53,319 bases of DNA. Origin: BMS3ABIN04 sp965554225 (GTDB lineage: Bacteria; Bacteroidota; Ignavibacteria; Ignavibacteriales; Melioribacteraceae). This document shows, in pieces, positions 36,301 through 43,714 of this stretch. The notes beneath the pieces are model-generated. The model was given only the letters and a program-made list of their open reading frames with translations, ran no database searches and had not been told where the DNA came from. The position numbers and the translations under genes were made by a program. The stretch covers positions 1 through 53,319 of the forward strand of contig CBEVZC010000004.1 of assembly GCA_965554225.1 (NCBI GenBank), read 5' to 3'. Position 1 is the first letter of the stretch; every line of letters begins with the position of its first letter.

Positions 36301-37347
36301 TTAAAAACTTAGAATAGTGTTTAGTATTTTTTCTCCCGCTTTACCGTCTCCGTAATAATTTTTCTGTTGTGCAAATTGATTAACTTTTACCTTTTCCAGA
36401 ATTAATTCCTTGTTCGTTCCGGTAATAAAATTCCAATTCCCTTCGATGGTTTCAATCCATTCGGTCTCGTCGCGCAGGGTAATGCACGGTTTTTTCAAAA
36501 AGTAAGCTTCTTTCTGCAAACCGCCGCTGTCTGTTAAAACTTTTTTACTATTTTTCAAAAGTAATATCATTTCCAAATAACTTACCGGTTCAATTATTTT
36601 CACATTATCGTTAAATGTAATTTCACTCAGTTTCGAAAGCGTTCGCGGATGCAGCGGAAGTACGACCGGTAAATCGAGTTCGGAAAAAGCATCGAAAATG
36701 CTTTGCAGTCTTGTTTTGTCATCGGTATTTTCCTGCCTGTGAACAGTTGCCAGATAGAAATTTTCTTCATCGGTAACATCAGATAACTTATGTTTTTTAC
36801 CGGCTAACTTTTGATAGAACAAAATTGAGTCGAACATAACATCTCCCGTAAAAACAGCATTTCTCTCAAGCCCTTCGTTCTTAAGCAGATGTAATGCATT
36901 CAGCGAAGGAGCGAACAATAAATCAGAAATTCTATCGGTTGTAATTCTATTAATTTCTTCCGGCATAAGTTTATTAAAGCTTCTTAAGCCTGCTTCAACA
37001 TGTGCTATTTTAATATGAAGTTTGGAGGCTGCAAGCGCGCCTGCAATAGTTGAATTTGTATCACCGTAAACAATTATCCAATCCGGTTTTTCGCTCAGTA
37101 AAACCTTTTCTATCTTCTGCAGCATCATTCCGGTTTGATATGCATGCGAACCCGAACCAACTTCCAAATTGTAATGCGGACGCGGTATTTCCAATTCATC
37201 AAAAAATATTTTGGACATATTCTCGTCGTAATGCTGCCCTGTATGAACAAGTACTTCATTAACACCGGTTTCTTTTTCTATTATTTTCGTTAGTACAGCA
37301 GCTTTAATGAATTGAGGTCTTGCCCCAATAATCGAAACGATTTTCAT
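36301..37347 (-). CDS. UDP-N-acetylglucosamine 2-epimerase family (WecB/WbpI-like)
   Basis: A 348-residue non-hydrolysing epimerase of GT-B fold. Signature segments: IIGARPQFIKAAVLTKII, VHTGQHYDENMSKIFF, VYGDTNSTIAGALAASKL, HVEAGLRSFNKLMPEEINR, VVLPLHPRTLSKL and LTDSGGLQKEAYFLKKPC. WecB makes UDP-ManNAc. The closely related WbpI/WlbD converts UDP-2,3-diacetamido-glucuronate to the manno form, and segments here (IFFDELEIPRPHYNLEV) seem nearer that branch. The presence of WbpB- and WbpD-like genes in the same unit favours the WbpI role. Start overlaps the preceding stop by four bases. Confidence 0.9.
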   Translation of the reverse strand: MKIVSIIGARPQFIKAAVLTKIIEKETGVNEVLVHTGQHYDENMSKIFFDELEIPRPHYNLEVGSGSHAYQTGMMLQKIEKVLLSEKPDWIIVYGDTNSTIAGALAASKLHIKIAHVEAGLRSFNKLMPEEINRITTDRISDLLFAPSLNALHLLKNEGLERNAVFTGDVMFDSILFYQKLAGKKHKLSDVTDEENFYLATVHRQENTDDKTRLQSIFDAFSELDLPVVLPLHPRTLSKLSEITFNDNVKIIEPVSYLEMILLLKNSKKVLTDSGGLQKEAYFLKKPCITLRDETEWIETIEGNWNFITGTNKELILEKVKVNQFAQQKNYYGDGKAGEKILNTILSF

Positions 37348-38639
37348 TTTACGGTTTCCTCAAAAACTTGCACAAGTTTTTTTGTTAAATTCTTACGAGA
37401 GAATTGTTCAACTATAAAAGTGAACCTTGAATAATCAGTTTTCCAATCTTCATACATCTTTTTTAATAAATAATAGGCCCCTTCACTATCATTATACTCA
37501 ACCATTTCACCGCTATTTGTTTCTTGCAAAATTTTTTGAGCATCTCCGTTTACCGGACCAATAGCGAAAACCGGTTTTCTGCATCCGAGATATTCAAAAA
37601 TTTTCCCGGTTAAAAAACCTTCATTATCCGGAACGTCATCAATTACCAATAAAAGAGCGTCCGAGCTTTGGAGAACTTTAGTTGATTCTTTATGCGGTAA
37701 AAAGGAGGTAAAATTAAAATACTCTAATAACTTCTCTTTATCTATCAGTTCCGATAACCGGGGCGTTGCTCTGCCGACAATTCTTAGTTTTATGTTTTTA
37801 ACTCCATCTTCATAAACAACACGTTTTAATGCATGGATTAAGGGATAAGGAATTCTGTCGTCCGACATTGAACCGGTATACGCAATAGTAAACTTATCAT
37901 TTTTCGCATGCTGAGTTTCGCCGAAATCACTCTCGTCGTAACCATTGGGAATCAAGTAAAATTTATTCTTTGCTTTTGCTTTAAGAATACCAATAAGACC
38001 GTTACTGATTGAGACAATCCCGTCTGCATTACTTAAAACTTTCTTTTCCAGCTTTGCATCAAAAAATTTTGTAAAAACGCTCCTTTTAATATTTTGATAA
38101 TAAACAATTTCCATCCACGGATCCCTAAAATCGGCAATCCACCTTTTATTTGTTTTTTTTGCAATGCTTCGGGCAATCAATCCATCTGTTTGGGGCGGAG
38201 AGGTAGAAAATATTAAATCAATATTTTCATTCTTAACTATTTTAACTCCCTCTTTTACAGCAAAATATTTCCAGCCTATTTTGGCATCCGGAATAAATAA
38301 ATTGATTCTTATCCATTGAGCAAGTTTTTCCTTAATACCGGCATTCTCCTTTTTCAAAAGAACATCGGCGGGAATTTTATCATTTTTATTATGACCGATA
38401 AACTTTTTATAAATCTCAAATGGCTCAAGAGACTTTGTTTTATAAACTTTACATTCCTTTGGAATATCCGCTGCAAGGGATTTATCTTCAACCGGACTAT
38501 CGGGATTTTTGACTGTTAAAACAATAGGCTGCCACCCGAATTGCGGAAGGTATTTTGCAAACTTTAGCACTCTCTGAACTCCCGCACCGCCCGCAGGAGG
38601 CCAATAATATGTTATTATCAGTACTTTTTTCATTCTCAA
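37344..38639 (-). CDS. Family 4 glycosyltransferase, FrhF/WbuB-like
   Basis: A 431-residue GT-B glycosyltransferase. The N-terminal acceptor domain begins TYYWPPAGGAGVQRVLKFAK, a common start for polysaccharide-locus GT4 enzymes. The donor half contains IAYTGSMSDDRIPYPLIHAL, IKLRIVGRATPRL, NFTSFLPHKESTKVLQSSDA and the E-containing motif LTGKIFEYLGCRKPVFAIG. It overlaps both neighbours by four bases (ATGA type), so it is translationally coupled to them. Sugar donor unknown. Confidence 0.9.
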   Translation of the reverse strand: MRMKKVLIITYYWPPAGGAGVQRVLKFAKYLPQFGWQPIVLTVKNPDSPVEDKSLAADIPKECKVYKTKSLEPFEIYKKFIGHNKNDKIPADVLLKKENAGIKEKLAQWIRINLFIPDAKIGWKYFAVKEGVKIVKNENIDLIFSTSPPQTDGLIARSIAKKTNKRWIADFRDPWMEIVYYQNIKRSVFTKFFDAKLEKKVLSNADGIVSISNGLIGILKAKAKNKFYLIPNGYDESDFGETQHAKNDKFTIAYTGSMSDDRIPYPLIHALKRVVYEDGVKNIKLRIVGRATPRLSELIDKEKLLEYFNFTSFLPHKESTKVLQSSDALLLVIDDVPDNEGFLTGKIFEYLGCRKPVFAIGPVNGDAQKILQETNSGEMVEYNDSEGAYYLLKKMYEDWKTDYSRFTFIVEQFSRKNLTKKLVQVFEETVK

Positions 38640-39754
38640 CCGACCAGAGCCAATAATTCATTTACAAACTTAGTCCATGAATAATTTTCCGCTTCTTTCT
38701 TAATATTCTGCATAAACTCTGTTTCTTTATTTTCTGCGTAAAACTTTACGATTGCATCTGCTAACTGTTCCGGATTATTTTTTTCTATTAAATAACCGTT
38801 TTGTCCGTCTTTTATTATCTCACCCAATCCGCCCACATTAGAACCGATTAACGGTTTCCCAAAATTAACGGCAACTTGAACAATTCCGCTTTGAGTAGCA
38901 TCTTTATAAGGCAGAATAACCGCATCTGCAGCGGAAAAGTAGTATTTAACTTCCTCCGAATCAATAAATTTATCAATAACATCAACACTTTCGGAAATAT
39001 GATATTTTTCAATCAGATCATCATAAATTTTTTTCTCTTGATAAAATTCTCCTGCAATAACCAGTTTAACATTCGAGCTTTGCTTAATAAGGCTCATAGC
39101 TTTAAGCAGCACATCAAGTCCTTTATATTCCCTGACAAGACCAAAGAATAAAATAATCTTAGGATAATTGAGATTTAAATATTCTTTTGCAGCTTCCTTA
39201 TCAACTGGTTTTCCAAAACTTGAATAGACGGGATGAAACAATACTTTAAATTTTGCGTTTGGTCTTATTCTAAGCAGATCATTCTTAACTTTTTGCGAAA
39301 GTAAAATAAAGTAATCAACTTTAGAAAAAAAATATTTTGTAAAGCTTAAGTCGCCCGGTTTAGTCTCATGCGGAATAACATTATGGCACACGGAAAGAAT
39401 TTTTGTGTGATTATTTTTTTTTACTATCTTGGCAATTGTTCCAAAAGCGGGAGCAAAAAACGGCATCCAAAAACTGAAGATGAGAATATCCGGCTTATCG
39501 GATTTAATTTTCTTACCAACATTAAACCAGTTTAGCGGATTTATCGAATCCAATAATTGACTGCTTTTTATGTTCAATTTGTTCCCCGATACTTCGTATT
39601 GAGTTTTGCCCGGGAAAAGTAACTTTGGATACTGCCTTTTGAAAGTAATTATTTGCACATCATTGTTTTTTAATAATTCACTTGCAAGAATATTTGTAAA
39701 GTTTGCAATTCCACCACGAAATGGATAAGCCGGTGAAAGGATTGTTATTTTCAT
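38636..39754 (-). CDS. Family 4 glycosyltransferase
   Basis: A 372-residue GT-B enzyme. N-terminal PAYPFRGGIANFTNILASEL is the acceptor-side glycine loop, and the C-half has IILFFGLVREYKGLDVLLK, VKLVIAGEFYQEKK, DKFIDSEEVKYYFSAADAVI, LPYKDATQSGIVQVAV and GKPLIGSNVGGLGEII, which together form the GT4 donor site. It is the second gene of the first transcription unit, 49 bp after the GT2 gene. Acceptor unknown. Confidence 0.9.
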   Translation of the reverse strand: MKITILSPAYPFRGGIANFTNILASELLKNNDVQIITFKRQYPKLLFPGKTQYEVSGNKLNIKSSQLLDSINPLNWFNVGKKIKSDKPDILIFSFWMPFFAPAFGTIAKIVKKNNHTKILSVCHNVIPHETKPGDLSFTKYFFSKVDYFILLSQKVKNDLLRIRPNAKFKVLFHPVYSSFGKPVDKEAAKEYLNLNYPKIILFFGLVREYKGLDVLLKAMSLIKQSSNVKLVIAGEFYQEKKIYDDLIEKYHISESVDVIDKFIDSEEVKYYFSAADAVILPYKDATQSGIVQVAVNFGKPLIGSNVGGLGEIIKDGQNGYLIEKNNPEQLADAIVKFYAENKETEFMQNIKKEAENYSWTKFVNELLALVG

Positions 39755-39803
39755 TAATGCAGTTTTGTGAATTTTGTTACACTATTTGTTTTACAAAACA
39801 AAA

Positions 39804-40976
39804 TTACTTTTTCTCTTTAATGTTATAATCTTTGTCGAAGTTGGAATTATGCACCATTATTTCGCCGAGCAACCCAACCGAGAAAAATTGAATACCAACA
39901 ATAATCAGTAAAATACCAAGAAAGAAAAGAGGACGATTATTAATATATTTTGAACGGAAAAGCCATTCGTAGGCTAAAAATCCATCTACTAAAACACCGA
40001 GCAAGAAAAACAAACCTCCTACAAATCCAAACAAATGCATAGGTCGCTGGATATAGCGGGTTGTAAAAATTACCGTAATAAGGTCTAAAAAACCTTTGAA
40101 AAATCTGGAAATACCAAACTTGGTTTTACCATAACGGCGGGGATGATGTTTAACAACAATTTCGGAAACTCTAAAACCTTTCCAATATGCCATTACGGGA
40201 ATATACCGGTGAAGCTCTCCATGAACATCTATATTTTTAACAACTTCCTTTCTATAAGCTTTTAATCCGCAGTTAAAATCGTGTATTTTTATCCCGGTCA
40301 TCAAGCCCGTAACAAAGTTAAAAAAGCGTGACGAATGTTTTTTTATAAAAGGATCAAAACGTTTTTTCTTCCAGCCCGATACTAAATCATAACCCTCTTC
40401 CAATTTACTTAACAAATTAGGAATTTCGTCGGGATCATCCTGCAAATCCGCATCCATGGTAATAATAACATCACCGTTAGCATTATTAAACCCAACATTC
40501 AGTGCTGCGGACTTACCGTAATTTTTTCTAAAACTTATATATCTTATTTTTTTATTTGCGCGCGCTAAATCCTTAATAATTTTTAAAGAGTTATCCGTAC
40601 TGCCGTCATCAATAAATAAGATTTCATGATCGGGTGATATTGTATTAACTGCATTGTTTATTTCCCCTACTAATGGTCTAATGGATTCTTCTTCGTTTAA
40701 TAAAGGGATAACAATTGATATCTTTTTGAATCGAAATTGCTTAACATTGTCTGTTCTTTTTTCGGAACCGGGTTTTCTTGGTTTTCTATTATAATTTCTT
40801 TTATAGTATCTTCGTTTCGGATGGTAAGTTTTTTCTGCTTGCTTACCACTTTTAGGCGGATTATTTTTAATACTGGCAGAATTGGATGAAGTTGAAGAAA
40901 CTTCCTTCTTTATTTTAGTATTATTTGGGTTATTAGCGGTTTGATTTTTTTGATTTTTGTCGTTCATTATATTCAT
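39804..40976 (-). CDS. DPM1-type membrane GT2 with basic low-complexity N-terminal extension
   Basis: A 390-residue polyprenyl-phosphate glycosyltransferase. The GT2 domain (about 86-310) has VIPLLNEEESIRPLVGEIN, ILFIDDGSTDNSLKIIKDLA and the DxD motif ITMDADLQDDPDEIP. Two C-terminal hydrophobic segments (about 311-372) anchor it, as in ArnC/GtrB-like enzymes that make a sugar-phospho-polyprenol. Unusually, about 85 residues before the domain are Asn/Ser/Lys-rich, then very basic (YHPKRRYYKRNYNRKPRKPG). The ATG (40976) has a second in-frame ATG three codons on. It is the first gene of the locus and lies divergent to the small membrane protein gene at 41150. Confidence 0.9.
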   Translation of the reverse strand: MNIMNDKNQKNQTANNPNNTKIKKEVSSTSSNSASIKNNPPKSGKQAEKTYHPKRRYYKRNYNRKPRKPGSEKRTDNVKQFRFKKISIVIPLLNEEESIRPLVGEINNAVNTISPDHEILFIDDGSTDNSLKIIKDLARANKKIRYISFRKNYGKSAALNVGFNNANGDVIITMDADLQDDPDEIPNLLSKLEEGYDLVSGWKKKRFDPFIKKHSSRFFNFVTGLMTGIKIHDFNCGLKAYRKEVVKNIDVHGELHRYIPVMAYWKGFRVSEIVVKHHPRRYGKTKFGISRFFKGFLDLITVIFTTRYIQRPMHLFGFVGGLFFLLGVLVDGFLAYEWLFRSKYINNRPLFFLGILLIIVGIQFFSVGLLGEIMVHNSNFDKDYNIKEKK

Positions 40977-41149
40977 TTATAAATAGTAAAATAAATTTTA
41001 AAGTTAAGTTAATATATTTCTAAAATCAATTTGCAATAAATTAGTCGTTCACTCAGATATAAAAATTTTTTGTGCCGATTAGTAATCTGTTCTACTAAAA
41101 TTTATCCGGATGTAGTAAGAAAGATTTTGAAATTAAATAAAAAGATAAT

Positions 41150-41458
41150 ATGGGCGGAATAATATTTTGGGCTATTATACGAACAGCAATTCTAATTCCA
41201 CTGCTATGGATTTTTATGGATTGGATTGAGTATAAATATTGGTGGGCAGTATTATCATTAACTATATATGGCATTATAATTCATCCGGCGGTTGTTCAGT
41301 ATAAATTGTTTTTGGATAAAAATAAAGAGCTTTTAACAAATTCGCTCTGTTCAACTTGCAAACATTTTGACGAAACCGCCATTATTTGCTTAAAGTATGA
41401 TAAACACCCGACTAAAGATTACGTGCCATGCGACGGTGCCGAATGGGAACCGAAATAA
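41150..41458 (+). CDS. Small membrane protein with a four-cysteine tail
   Basis: Unrecognised 102-residue protein. Two hydrophobic segments (about 4-23 and 31-50) are followed by a soluble tail with C67, C70, C80 and C94 (CSTCKHFDE, ICLKYDKHP, VPCDGAEWEP). The CxxC-x9-C-x13-C spacing with a nearby His suggests zinc or iron-sulphur binding on the cytoplasmic side. The gene stands alone between two divergent or convergent minus-strand units. Confidence 0.7.
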   Translation: MGGIIFWAIIRTAILIPLLWIFMDWIEYKYWWAVLSLTIYGIIIHPAVVQYKLFLDKNKELLTNSLCSTCKHFDETAIICLKYDKHPTKDYVPCDGAEWEPK

Positions 41459-41548
41459 CTGTTTCCGTCAGTAAAAAAATATAGGTTAAACTTAGGAACA
41501 AAGCATTTAATAAAAACATTATAACGCATAACGTTAAGCAATATATCA

Positions 41549-42439
41549 TTAATTATAGCGATGTATTTTGCGGTAGAGAAATTCTGCCGCAAAATAATAA
41601 CGCGGTCCGGGTCGGGCAAATAAATCAGGATCAACAAAAATTATATGATTTTGTTTTGAAGCATTCAGCTCACTCCACTCTTCATAAGCAGTCTTAACAT
41701 CTTTTGCGGTTAAATTTTTATTCCTAAATAAAATAATATAATCAGGATTTTTCTTTAACACTTCTTCCCTGCTGTAAACAGGATAATTTACCTTTGTACC
41801 GTTTGCAATATTTTTCATCCCTGCAGTTTCTATTATTTCATTTATAAAAGTATTTTCGCCCGCAAGCATTATTGGTCTTAACGAAACAAGGAACATTGCC
41901 TTGTTGTTTCGGATGCCGGAATTCTTATTTTTAATATAATTTATTACAGAATCCCATTGTGAAATTTTTTCCTTTGCAAATTTTTCTCTGTTAAATATTT
42001 TACCCATATCAAGAAAAGTTTTATTTATACCCGAAAATGTTTTAGGGTTTGAGACAAACAATGTCATTCCTAAATCTTTTAACTTATCGTATGAATTTTT
42101 CGAATTTCCTACAACTGTCATACAAATTAAATCAGGTTTCAACGATACAATTTTTTCATAATCGACGGTTAACATATTACCAACTTTCTCAACTGATTTG
42201 GCTTGAGAAGGGAAATTACAATATGTAGTATTCCCTACTAATTTATTTCCTTCCCCAAGTGCATATATCATTTCCGTCAGATTTGGTGCAAGTGTAATAA
42301 CTCTTTGCGGTACGGGTATAATAGTTACTTTAACTCCAATATCATCTACTATTGTATCGGATACGGCAGGCGTTTTATTTCCCGGTTTGGAACAACCGGC
42401 AATAAAAACAAGCAGAAGTAATAATTTAATTATCCTCAT
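41549..42439 (-). CDS. BtuF-like substrate-binding lipoprotein
   Basis: A 296-residue type III periplasmic binding protein. The lipobox ends at Cys16 (FIAGC). Conserved segments are DIGVKVTIIPVPQRVITLAP near the start, then NLTEMIYALGEGNKLVG, YEKIVSLKPDLICM and MFLVSLRPIMLAGENTFINEII, all matching the helical-backbone family that binds vitamin B12, haem or ferric siderophores. Substrate cannot be told apart: the BtuC-type permease and ATPase genes are not adjacent. It follows the DUF456 gene by 8 bp, so the two are co-transcribed. Confidence 0.88.
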   Translation of the reverse strand: MRIIKLLLLLVFIAGCSKPGNKTPAVSDTIVDDIGVKVTIIPVPQRVITLAPNLTEMIYALGEGNKLVGNTTYCNFPSQAKSVEKVGNMLTVDYEKIVSLKPDLICMTVVGNSKNSYDKLKDLGMTLFVSNPKTFSGINKTFLDMGKIFNREKFAKEKISQWDSVINYIKNKNSGIRNNKAMFLVSLRPIMLAGENTFINEIIETAGMKNIANGTKVNYPVYSREEVLKKNPDYIILFRNKNLTAKDVKTAYEEWSELNASKQNHIIFVDPDLFARPGPRYYFAAEFLYRKIHRYN

Positions 42440-42447
42440 ATAAATTA

Positions 42448-42942
42448 CTAAATTAGGTCGATGACAGATTTAAAAAAGTAAAAAGTTAAAGTAAGGGAGA
42501 ATGCAAGTTTAATAACCATTACAAGCATGCTGGCAACAAATGATGCGAAACCAACCTTAAGTGCTTCCGAATGATTTTTTCCGGCAAGAAGTTCCCCTAT
42601 AATTGCGCCGAACAAAACACCAAAAATTAATCCGTACGGCGGGAAGAAAAATATTCCGGCAATCATTCCGATAATTGAACCCCAAATACCATATTTTGAT
42701 GCATTATATAACTTCGCACCGAGAATCGGGAGGATATAATCAAGCAAATAAACAACAACCGTAATAACACCGAACCAAATTAAAAATTTAGATGTGAACG
42801 CATCATGATTAATAATTTGAACTAAAATTAAAGCTAAGTAATTAAGAGGGGGACCCGGCAGACCAGGAACAATACAGCCGACTATTCCAAAGACTGTAAG
42901 TCCAATTCCTAAAAGGACAAGAATAATTGATAAAACATCCAT
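42448..42942 (-). CDS. DUF456 family membrane protein
   Basis: A 164-residue polytopic protein with about four to five hydrophobic segments. The family motif is clear: GIVGCIVPGLPGPPLNYLAL, then GAKLYNASKYGIWGSIIGMI, AGIFFFPPYGLIFGVLFGA and IGELLAGKNHSEALKVGFAS. Function is unknown. First gene of a two-gene unit with the BtuF-like gene. It lies divergent to the tRNA promoter 70 bp upstream. Confidence 0.9.
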   Translation of the reverse strand: MDVLSIILVLLGIGLTVFGIVGCIVPGLPGPPLNYLALILVQIINHDAFTSKFLIWFGVITVVVYLLDYILPILGAKLYNASKYGIWGSIIGMIAGIFFFPPYGLIFGVLFGAIIGELLAGKNHSEALKVGFASFVASMLVMVIKLAFSLTLTFYFFKSVIDLI

Positions 42943-43011
42943 AATGATAATTTACTAAATCTAATTTTTAAATTCTTCTTTAAAGAAATAATAAAAGGAT
43001 TGAAAGTTTTG

Positions 43012-43042
43012 TTTGAAACTGAGATAAAAATAATTATTTTTG
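43012..43042 (+). promoter_or_regulatory. Bacteroidota-type promoter of tRNA-Lys
   Basis: TTTG at 43012-43015 and TATTTTTG at 43035-43042 match the -33 and -7 (TAnnTTTG) boxes of Bacteroidota housekeeping sigma factors with a 19-bp spacer. The -7 box ends four bases before the tRNA 5' end, so the transcript would start at or within a few bases of the mature tRNA. An alternative -33 box TTTG lies at 43008-43011. Confidence 0.6.
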
Positions 43043-43046
43043 CATC

Positions 43047-43119
43047 GCACCCTTAGCTCAGTTGGCAGAGCATCTGACTCTTAATCAGCAGGTCGCCGGT
43101 TCGAACCCGGCAGGGTGCA
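43047..43119 (+). tRNA. tRNA-Lys (anticodon CTT)
   Basis: A complete cloverleaf: acceptor GCACCCT pairs with AGGGTGC, D-arm TAGCTCAGTTGGCAGAGC, anticodon loop CTCTTAA with CTT at positions 34-36, T-arm GCCGG-TTCGAAC-CCGGC, discriminator A. It decodes AAG lysine codons. CCA is not encoded. A promoter lies directly upstream and a terminator directly downstream, so it is a single-gene unit. Confidence 0.97.
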
Positions 43120-43124
43120 CTTTT

Positions 43125-43157
43125 AAGCTCTATAAATAATATTTGCAGGGCTTTTTT
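43125..43157 (+). terminator. Rho-independent terminator after tRNA-Lys
   Basis: AAGCTC (43125-43130) can pair with GGGCTT (43148-43153; one G-T pair) around a 17-base loop, followed by TTTT (43154-43157). It lies six bases after the tRNA. Confidence 0.55.
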
Positions 43158-43344
43158 ATCGTTGGCAAGATGCAGCAGCTCGAATTGAGTAAAAAACTAC
43201 ATAATTCCATATTTAGAAAATTTCCAGTTAGAATTCAATCGTGATATGGAATGAAAAGAGAATACGGCATTCTGAGTTCGATAAATGGAGAGTTTTATTT
43301 AGAAGATATGTCATTTATGCAAAACGCATCGGATTTTAAAATGG

Positions 43345-43578
43345 CTAAACCTTGTACCTGTTATAAAGCTCTTTTCTTACGGGACAGCTGCAAATTATCC
43401 CATTACCAAAATGGAAATGATAAGGACAATGTCTGTTTAGTTTTACAACAAAATGAACTTTTTGGCTAACGCAGTCTTTGATTGAACAACTAGGTTTATC
43501 ATCCGGCTTTAAGCAGGCAAAATCACGATCGCATTTTGTGGTTTGCTGAATTATCTCTTCAGAAATTTCCAGTTTCAT
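43345..43578 (-). CDS. Cysteine-rich mini-protein (77 aa)
   Basis: I choose this strand over an overlapping plus-strand frame because it has regular Cys spacing and a natural start. Seven cysteines fall at 16, 22, 31, 36, 51, 63 and 65 (TKCDRDFAC, SCSIKDC, CPYHFHFGNGIICSCPVRKE), suggesting an iron-sulphur or zinc site in a cytoplasmic protein with no signal peptide. From memory, similar 75-80-residue proteins with a CxCPVRKExYxKY end occur in this lineage. A cysteine I would expect near residue 46 (VHFVVKLN) is absent. Function unknown. Confidence 0.6.
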   Translation of the reverse strand: MKLEISEEIIQQTTKCDRDFACLKPDDKPSCSIKDCVSQKVHFVVKLNRHCPYHFHFGNGIICSCPVRKELYNRYKV

Positions 43579-43714
43579 ATTAACAACTATTTAAAATTTG
43601 CTATATCATAATAAAAATATTTAGGATAATTAGCAATACATGGCACAAATTTATCAGAAAAAGCAGTGGCGATTAAAAACCTCTTTATTTAACTCCAGTT
43701 TAATAAATGATAAA

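Noticed and set aside
43251..43469. Plus-strand 72-codon frame after tRNA-Lys
   Set aside because: It overlaps the Cys-rich protein antisense; its cysteines are mirrored by chance and it lacks a ribosome site.
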